This document shows, in pieces, positions 56,642 to 64,000 of a stretch of 64,000 bases of DNA. The translations under genes were made by a program, and so were the position numbers. The DNA comes from Castanea sativa (Eukaryota; Streptophyta; Magnoliopsida; Fagales; Fagaceae). Under the pieces are notes generated by a model. That model searched no databases. It was not told the DNA's origin and was given only the letters and a program-made list of their open reading frames with translations. The DNA lies in NCBI RefSeq assembly GCF_040712315.1, contig NC_134015.1:56931964-56995963 (forward strand), given 5' to 3'. Numbering within the stretch: the first letter of the stretch is position 1; each line of letters opens with the position of its first letter.

Positions 56642-58269
56642 AGGAGTATGATGCGGATGATGTTAGAGTAATGTATTATGGAAGATCTCTTTGTACTAAA
56701 TTGATTTTTGATGTGGACCAGTAAGTTATTTTTGCACTTGCATTCTAGGTAATGTTGGAGTTGGAGTTTTTCTACCAACGAATATGTATGAAGGGGCTTG
56801 CTTTTCATAGGGTTTGCACCATGCCTTTTTCTTTAATTTTATCAAGTTGTTTGTGAATGGGACCATGTGCTATCATTTGTACATTATTCTATTAGAATTT
56901 GCAGATTGCAGACTAGCCAGTGAAATTTCCTTAGCTGGAAGCTTCTGATCATGTCAATCATATCCTTGCATGCAAGGCACAGTCCTTACTAAGGGGGTAT
57001 TTACATTTGCTCCCTAGTCGTTTGGTGAGTTCTTTTCTAGTAATGATTATTGCGTGGGGTGTAGATCAGAAAAATGAAAGGTGAAAAACATGCTGCCCAA
57101 TCTAGTTATCAGAATGTTGAACTGAACTGATTGTACCAAACCTCCATTAACTGGCCAAAGATTTGTAATATTAACTTTGTTAGCACATTGAGATGAGAAT
57201 TATAGTCAAGCAATCCTCTTAGCAGAGAGACAATTGGAGATCACAATGGGTTTGGGTTGGTTTCTTGAAGGGTGAGATCTCGAGAGACATGGGACAGTTT
57301 TTGAGTTGAATTTCTCAAACCCAAGTTCACAGGCCTGTTCAGACTTCAGAGGCAATTTAGCCTTTTTGAAAAAGTAGTTTGCAATACGTTTTTATGTCGG
57401 GCGTGGATCCAATGATTTAGTTTTTTTTTTTTTTTTGGTAAACCAATAATTTAGTTGTTACAACCAAACCCACGCATCCCCAATCACACTTTAAATAATA
57501 AAAAATAATAAGAAACTGGAATTAAAAAAAAAAAAATAGATTCTCCATTATTATTACTCCTCAAGTCAAGACACAAACACAAATGAGTTTCTTTTTTGTG
57601 CAGAAATTCAATTCTTGGTTCCTTATATAACAATAAAAGACTTTACTAGTTAAGTTGATTGAAATCTAAAAACAAATTAGGCATCTGATACAACGCTAAA
57701 AGCCATCATAAGTAGCCTAATAAAATAATTCAATAAGCTTAGATATACAATAAATTTCACAATTTTTCCCACTAATTATTGAGGTAGCATGTGGTTGGTG
57801 TACAACTAAAGTAATACAAATTATGGTTCATGTGAAAATGATGTTATAAATCAAAATATGTTGCGAAATAAATTGTTTATGCATTATTGAAAATAAATTC
57901 ATTTGAAAGCCACATTTGCATATATAGTTGTGACAATTTCTGTATGAGGTCACTCATTAACACAGCTCACCTTTTGTTTGAACCACCCTGGAGTCATGGA
58001 GTAGCCATTTGCCAAAAATGATAAAGAATACCTTAACTTCGTAAAGAAGCAAGATTTCTATTAGCATATTAGGTACCAACCTGGACCTACCAGATTAAAG
58101 TAATTCAGATCTTAATTAAAAAAAGCAAAACAACCAAAGTTAAGCTCCAGTCTAAGAAATCCCTCCTTTAATGGGACTCCTCAGATTTGTCAAATCTAGG
58201 TTTGTTTTCGAAAACTAATCTTGACTGTGAGTCTAATAAGTTTTTGTTTCTGTTTTTGTTTTTGTTTTT

Positions 58270-58300
<31 letters not shown>

Positions 58301-60120
58301 TTTGTTGTTGTTGTTGAGATTCGTCAATAAGTAATAAGAAGTCACAACTCACAAATGATACTCTACTATTAGTAATTATGTTTACAAATTTCAATAAAAG
58401 TAATTAATTTTTTTTAAGTTTTAAAAAAATCATATATTTAGGTCAAAGCCATAAATAAATTAATTTATTTATGAAAAACTTGAGAATAGTTTGTCCATGT
58501 TCATTTAATAAAATAAAGGAACTTATTTTAAGCTTAATTATTAAACAAATTGTGCACAAACATCAGGATAAATTCATGAATAAGTTTATGCGTACGAAGC
58601 TTGCTTTATTTTATATATATAATCTCAACTATAAATTACTTATTAATTAATAGTATAGATTTGTGAAGGAGTAACAGTTTTTTTGTTGTAATTTTTACTA
58701 CATATGGAACAAAATAAATTAGTTAAATAGCTTGTAAAAAAGTTTGAATTTGTTCAAAAAAAAAATTAAATTTAAATATATAATTAGTTTAATAATGAGC
58801 TCGGACTCAGAACACATTCCAAATACAATTAAATGAATTTAACTTTTAAAACTCAATTTGTTTTAACTTGTTTACCGTCTTGTTTTAAAGTTTTTAAAAT
58901 GAAATGAAGCAATTATCACTTCTTTATTTTATTTTATCTGTATTGTTTTTTTTTTCCTGTAAAACAAGGAGCAATAGTGCTATAATCATAATATATTTCA
59001 CAATTTTTTTTCAAGAACTTATTGAGTTGGTCAATTGTGATTACTACATCAATTTCATACGATATCATCACTAACATCATAATTTGGAATATTTTAAAAT
59101 GAAATGAAGCAATTATCACTTCTTTATTTCGTGGGTTAAAAAAAAAAAAAAGACACAACAATCCCACCAACATAATAAATTTAACAATGTTTTGAACTGA
59201 TTCTAGTAAGAAATTGAGATTAGTGTGTCAATTTCACATGAGATCACCATTATATATCATAATTTATGGTACTCGATTCACAACCATCAACTTACTCAAT
59301 TTTGTAAAAGTGATGCTACAAATATAAGAATTTTCACAATAATTAAGTTCACAAGTCTTATTAAGATAATATTTTAATCTACTAATAAAAACTTGACACA
59401 TCGACAATTGTAGAAATTTTATTGTCTCTAACCTTTGATTAGTAGTATTTGTTATTGGACTTGATTTACCTACAAAACGCTATAGCCGACATTAGATAGA
59501 GACGTATCTAATTTATGTTATATTTCGAATTATATCATAATCGTGTCGACTTACTTATAGTACACTACAATTGACACAATATGAATATATAACTAATTTT
59601 TGTTATACATTCAAATTGTATCGTAATGATGTCGGCTGCAGTGCACTGGAGCGATCGTTTTCCCTTTCTTGTTTAGACTTATTGTTAGTGAAAAAGGAAA
59701 CCCACAAAAAATAACAGTGATGTCACATGGTTGAGACAGGAACGAACGGAATAATTAGACGACAGAGTTGTGATAGGTTGACGTGAGAATTACAGTAAAA
59801 ACACACGTTTAACTGTTTAAGCTCCATTTGTCACTATTTTACTAACTCTATAATCAAAGCCTTAACTCTAAATTAGCCTAGCTCTCAATCTATGTTCCTT
59901 AATGTCACAAAGTAGCTTTTAACGGCTAAATCTTAACCGTCCATTTCTTGTCCTTTTCCAGATCTCAATGCCACCACAGATGTCCATGTCAAAAAAACAT
60001 ACTCATTTGTTTATTTATAATTGTGGAAGTCATAAACACAATAAATACTAAATTTTTGTGTGTTTAATATTAATTTCGGTTAATGATTCAGACACTGTTT
60101 GTTTTGTGTGTGTCTCTCTC
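56642..60120. other. Intergenic DNA between KTI12 and the PMT5-like gene
   Basis: About 200-400 bases of KTI12 3' UTR, then gene-free AT-rich DNA. Contents noted: a minimal retroposon scar (57409-57456), a TTTTTG repeat (about 58241-58303), and two near-identical ATGAAATGAAGCAATTATCA segments at about 58898 and 59099. The only frame of note (58934-59173) has no motif. Confidence 0.5.
57409..57456 (-). mobile_element. Minimal retroposon scar 9
   Basis: Repeats CCAATGATTTAGTT (57409-57422) and CCAATAATTTAGTT (57443-57456) flank a T-tract plus GGTAAA; on the minus strand TTTACC followed by an A-tract, close to the junction of scar 5. Confidence 0.72.
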
Positions 60121-60132
60121 TCATATAAATAA
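60120..60132 (+). promoter_or_regulatory. TATA box of the PMT5-like gene
   Basis: CTCATATAAATAAAAA lies just after a TCTCTCTC tract and about 30-60 bases before the inferred leader start. Confidence 0.55.
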
Positions 60133-60154
60133 AAAATTGGGAAAAAAAAAAAAC

Positions 60155-61150
60155 TGTGAGAAATGACTTAATACAAACACAAATAGAATCCGATAAATTT
60201 GGACTCAAATTCACAGAAACTCTCTCTCACCCAAAAATAGTTGCCTGGCTTTTGAATCTCACACAAGTCTGTAATCATCAACGATCCAAAATTGGTACGC
60301 TGGGAAAAGTTCTTTTTTTTTTTTTTTTCCAATTTTGTTTTGTGTTTATTTTTTTGGGAAATTTGAACCAATGTGACTGTGTTTATATTAATGTAGACAC
60401 ATTGATTTTGGCTTGGATCTGTGCATTTCTTTCCTTTTTGAGATCTGGGTTTTGCTCAGTGGATTATAATGATTGAAAAAGTTCAAGCTTTTTTTTTGGT
60501 TTAAATTTGTGGTTTTTGGGTTTTGGGTTGCTGAGAATCATGGAAAAGGAAAGGAAAATTTGGAATTTTTTGAGTAAAAACTGATGTGGGGTTCTTGTTT
60601 TTTTTTTTTTTTTTGGTTTAATCAGGAATGAAATTGTACCGTTAGTGACTCACTTTTTGACTTTTTGCAGGTTGATCTGGTTGATTGAGAAGAGTGGCGT
60701 TTTTCAGAAATTGGCATCAGTTGGTTGTATGCAATTTTGTTTTTGGAATTCAGCAATAGTTGGAATTCTAATTCTTATAGATTGTTCAGAATTTTTGTTT
60801 CTGTTATTGGATTGTTGATCCGTTATTGGGTGTTCATACTTGGGGTGTTAACAATCTGAATTTTGCATTTCACGTATGTGTATGGTGGATTTGTATGACT
60901 TTGCTTAATGTGAAATGTGAGTCTGATGGTGGGAAGAGATCTGCGTGTGTATATTTGGGAAGTGTGAAGGGTGGTTTTTTCAAATTTCAATGTTTGTAGG
61001 GATTGTTCGGATTCATGGTAATATAGATAGAAGCTTGTCTGTTATGATAGGTTATGGTTATCACTGTTCTTGGAGATATAGGTTAAAGGAGCTTGTTATT
61101 TAGTGGAATTTTCTTAATTTGATTGTTAAAGGGGGTTGCACGATTTGGAC
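60155..61150 (+). other. PMT5-like 5' leader with leader intron 60295-60670
   Basis: The leader exon contains ACTCTCTCTCACCC and ends CAAAATTG|GTACGC at 60294. The acceptor CTTTTTGCAG ends at 60670, followed by exon sequence leading to the ATG at 61151. Further leader splicing between 60671 and 61150 cannot be excluded. An in-frame ATG at 61136 (MHDLD before MRSSW) lies 15 bases upstream. Confidence 0.6.
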
Positions 61151-62522
61151 ATGAGAAGCTCTTGGTTCAGTAAACTATCTGTTATTTTCGGCTCTAGACC
61201 GCCGCTCAGCTGGTTACTCTTGTGCCTTATTAGCTTGGTTGCACTAATTACAGTTTTAGGATCGTCTTCTTCTAATGCATTTGACTCTGTAACTCCCACT
61301 CCGGTACCAAACATTTATTTGAACTATAGAAGGCTAAAGGAGCAGGCAGCCGTAGATTATTTGGAGCTGAAGTCTCTCTCACTTGGAGCTAGTCGCCAAA
61401 GAGAACTTGGCCTTTGTGGCAAAGAAAGAGAAAATTATGTTCCTTGTTTCAATATTTCAGAAAATTTGTTAGCTGGCTTTAAAGATGGGGAGGAGTTTGA
61501 TCGGCATTGTGAAGTTTCAAGAGATCGAGACCGGTGTTTAGTTCGCCCTCCTAAGGACTATAAGATTCCCTTGAGGTGGCCTACTGGTAGGGACGTGATA
61601 TGGAGTGGAAATGTGAAGATAACCAAAGACCAATTTCTTTCGTCTGGAAGCATGACCAAAAGGTACTTCTTTTTCAGTGTGTGAAAGTACCTCTAACCAC
61701 AAAAGTGATTAAGCTTTTAGAACTCCCTACTATTTGCATGTTAATTGGTTTTTATGTCATTTTCTTCGTTGGGATTCTGAGCAATTAATGATTTGATTAT
61801 GTATCCTTTTTACATTTTCTCCATAGGTTGATGTTATTAGAAGAGAATCAAATTACTTTTCACTCTGAGGATGGATTGACCTTTGATGGTGTTAATGACT
61901 ATTCTCGCCAGATTGCGGAGATGATAGGGTTAGGAAGTGACTCTGAATTTCTTCAAGCTGGGGTAAGCTTAGTTCCTCCCAATCCCCATCCTCCACCTCC
62001 CTGCCCCCCCGCTCCCCGCGCGCCAAAAAAAAAAAGGAATATAATTTCTAGTTGTTACTCTTTGGGCACCATTGGGTTTTAAAAAGATGGAATTTTTTTA
62101 ATGCAATTCTTTGTTGTTCTCTTAATGTTAAATGATTTACTTCATAACTTGAAGCAAAGAAACCTTATGGTTTGTGGGTTTTCTTTTTTGGGTTACTCTC
62201 CTTTTCCTTTTGATAAAAAGTAGTAGAGGTGTAGAAGTATCAGTTGCATTACATATTTCAACTTATTTATGTTGATTACAGGTGCGTACTGTACTAGATA
62301 TTGGCTGTGGATTTGGTGGCTTTGGAGCTCATTTACTCTCACTGAAGGTAATGGCTGTTTGTATTGCTGCTTATGAGGCAACTGGCAGCCAAGTCCAATT
62401 TGCCCTTGAGAGAGGTCTTCCGGCAATGATTGGAAACTTCATTTTGAGACAGCTTCCATATCCATCATTATCATTTGACATGGTTCATTGTGCTCAGTGT
62501 GGTATTGTTTGGGATGAAAAAG
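61151..62522 (+). CDS. PMT5: Probable pectin-type methyltransferase PMT4/PMT5 (QUASIMODO2-like), 5' part
   Basis: A Golgi type-II membrane protein with a DUF248 SAM-dependent methyltransferase domain, thought to methylate homogalacturonan. Coding exons seen: 61151-61662, 61827-61962, 62282-62522 (phases 2, 0, 1), about 296 residues; plant PMT4/5 proteins are about 600, so the gene continues past the right edge. MRSSW is the N-terminus of Arabidopsis PMT5, which is why I prefer 61151 over the in-frame ATG at 61136. A short cytosolic head is followed by a membrane anchor (PPLSWLLLCLISLVALITVL). Then come conserved lumenal blocks CGKERENYVPCFN, DRCLVRPPKDYKIPLRWP and VIWSGNVKITKDQFLSSG. The SAM-binding motif is TVLDIGCGFGGFGAHL, followed by YEATGSQVQFALERGLPAM, LPYPSLSFDMVHCAQCGI. 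Exon 3 ends WDEK|GTACTT. Confidence 0.95.
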
Positions 62523-64000
62523 GTACTTTAAAGTTAGATTAAGCATTGTTTCATTTGACTTATTAATGGTGTGCTTCCCACTGGCTCTGGGTGCTGAACT
62601 TGTGGATGCTTGATTGATTGATGTCACTTGGGTTTTTATTGCTTGGTTGATATGTTGTTGACTTTTGTTATGGGTAATATTGATTCTCCATCATTTTCCG
62701 CACTAATAGATAGACATAGTTCTAATCTTGGTTAATAAGGCTCTATAGCACCATCAAAACCACGAGTTAGTTTTTGCCTCTGGTTGACTTTGTCCTATCC
62801 TTTAATTTCTTTGTCCTATCCTTTAATTTCATCTTGGATTTTTTTTCAAATCTTGTAAAAAGAAAGGATAATTTTTCTCCCTTTATGAAGGATAGTCACT
62901 GTTATATATGGTTAGAGCGATAATTATCCATTTTCAAGCATGGAAGGTGGATTTTCCAAGAATTTCTCTTCCTTTATTTTTTCAACCAGACTAAAAGACA
63001 CATTTAAAGAGTTGCTAGCCTGCCATTTAAGTTTGTGGGCATAATCAGCAATAAACAGAGATGCAGTGGATTTTGGGTTGCATACAGTAGGAGGTCAGGA
63101 TATGTGACAAGTGTTCTGTTAGAGGCAAACCCCCTTACAAAATTTGTATAACAAGTATGAATTAAAAGCCTTAGTATTTTTGAGCTGTTCTAGGTTATAA
63201 CAACTAGGAACTTTCCTGTTATGTTAGTATTTGTCATGTAAATAAAAAATTTTCTGGTAAAATTGTGCACATGAAGAGAATATGTGACCAGAAGTTTTTT
63301 AAGAAAAAATTAGCCGAAATGCAGTGAAGTGGAATGAGTGATGGTGAATGGTAAATTGGTGATGCTTGGTAACATTATTGTGAAATAAGCAAGCATGAGA
63401 ATGGTATCTGATTTTCCCTTTCTCAAGAATTAAAGACAGATAAGTTCGAGCCTATAGTAAATCAAAGAAGAGCTGGTGATTTGCACCAGTACATTGGTAA
63501 GAACAAAACGTGATTTTTTCATGTGGCCACATTAGAAGTGGAATCAGCATAATAGATCCCTTTGTTTTACTGAATTAGAACCAGTAAACCACTGAAATAG
63601 AAGCATTTGTGCAAGAATTTTGTTATTGCTAACTGCTAAGGCAACACAAGGCAGGGCACTGTGAATTTAGAGTTGACACATGTAACATTCCAATGAAAAA
63701 AAATCTGTGTTAGTAAGGGGACAAAATGTTGGTATAATAGGATAGAGTTGGGAGAGGCTCTGTTCCCATTTAAATCCTCCAATTTACTTCAATCTTATCC
63801 AGATGCAAAACATGTGGTATTTAAAAAATCCAATGGTCTTAAATACCCCATTTGAACCACAAAAAAATAAATAAATGCCATTTGTCTCACATCTAGCTGA
63901 AAATTGGAGGGAATTTGGGGATTTAAATGGGAGGGGATCTTTCCCCGTAACCATTTGGATGAAGAACAAGCTCCTGAGATCTGTTTAGTTTTCATATGAT
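62523..64000 (+). other. Intron 3 of the PMT5-like gene, to the window edge
   Basis: I searched for the next expected block (…MLLLEVDRVLKPGGY-like) in all plus frames and did not find it. The intron is therefore at least 1478 bases. Small duplication TTTGTCCTATCCTTTAATTT at about 62787-62829. An inverted-repeat element may lie at about 63747-63950: CTCCCATTTAAATCCTCC against CCCCAAATTCCCTCC-type text on the other side, with AATCCCC-like ends. Confidence 0.6.

Overview
The window is nuclear DNA of a flowering plant, most likely a woody eudicot. The genes have many GT–AG introns, intergenic DNA is very AT-rich, non-autonomous transposons and LINE/SINE relics are abundant, and the proteins match Arabidopsis families closely. 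The repeat complement made me think of Fagaceae (oak/chestnut/beech), but that is an impression and not demonstrated. I see no bacterial, organellar or viral gene block, and no operon logic.

Layout: (1) about 104-780, minus: leader exon of a gene whose coding part lies off the left edge. (2) 4711-6153, minus: intronless UDP-glucose 6-dehydrogenase with a leader intron. (3) 7.2-15.0 kb: gene-poor DNA with a SINE, MITE-like elements and short duplications. (4) 15037-19556, minus: bL19-type (probably mitochondrial) ribosomal protein in 5 exons. Its first intron holds two LINE 3' ends and an inverted copy of the UGD 3' flank. (5) 21589-32254, minus: 13-exon GH1 beta-glucosidase closest to Arabidopsis BGLU40, with introns enlarged by a Mutator-like element, a MITE and tandem duplications. 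(6) 32.5-47.8 kb: 15 kb without a gene, made of microsatellites, SINEs, a solo LTR and large tandem duplications. (7) 47972-51632, plus: 9-exon CobW/ZNG1-type GTPase metallochaperone. (8) 53469-53868, plus: frameshifted coding remnant of unknown identity. (9) 55733-56641, plus: KTI12/DRL1 (Elongator-associated ATPase) in one coding exon with a leader intron. (10) 61151 to past the right edge, plus: the first three coding exons of a PMT4/PMT5-type (QUASIMODO2-like) methyltransferase.

The genes do not form a single pathway. Three act on the cell wall or secretory system: UGD makes UDP-glucuronate for pectin and hemicellulose, PMT5-like proteins are Golgi pectin-type methyltransferases, and BGLU40-like enzymes are secreted glucosidases. 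The others serve translation or metal handling: bL19m, KTI12 (tRNA wobble modification) and ZNG1 (zinc delivery). This looks like chance neighbourhood.

I did not find a convincing undescribed system. The strongest unusual signal is genome-dynamic. At least nine insertions of 14-30 bp, consisting of an A-tract plus a few bases, are each flanked by 12-18 bp direct repeats. Most have a YCA(n)-like junction resembling the 3' end of the LINEs in the same window, as expected of almost completely 5'-truncated retroposition events. I worked by eye; splice sites and boundaries are read from the sequence and not from transcripts.
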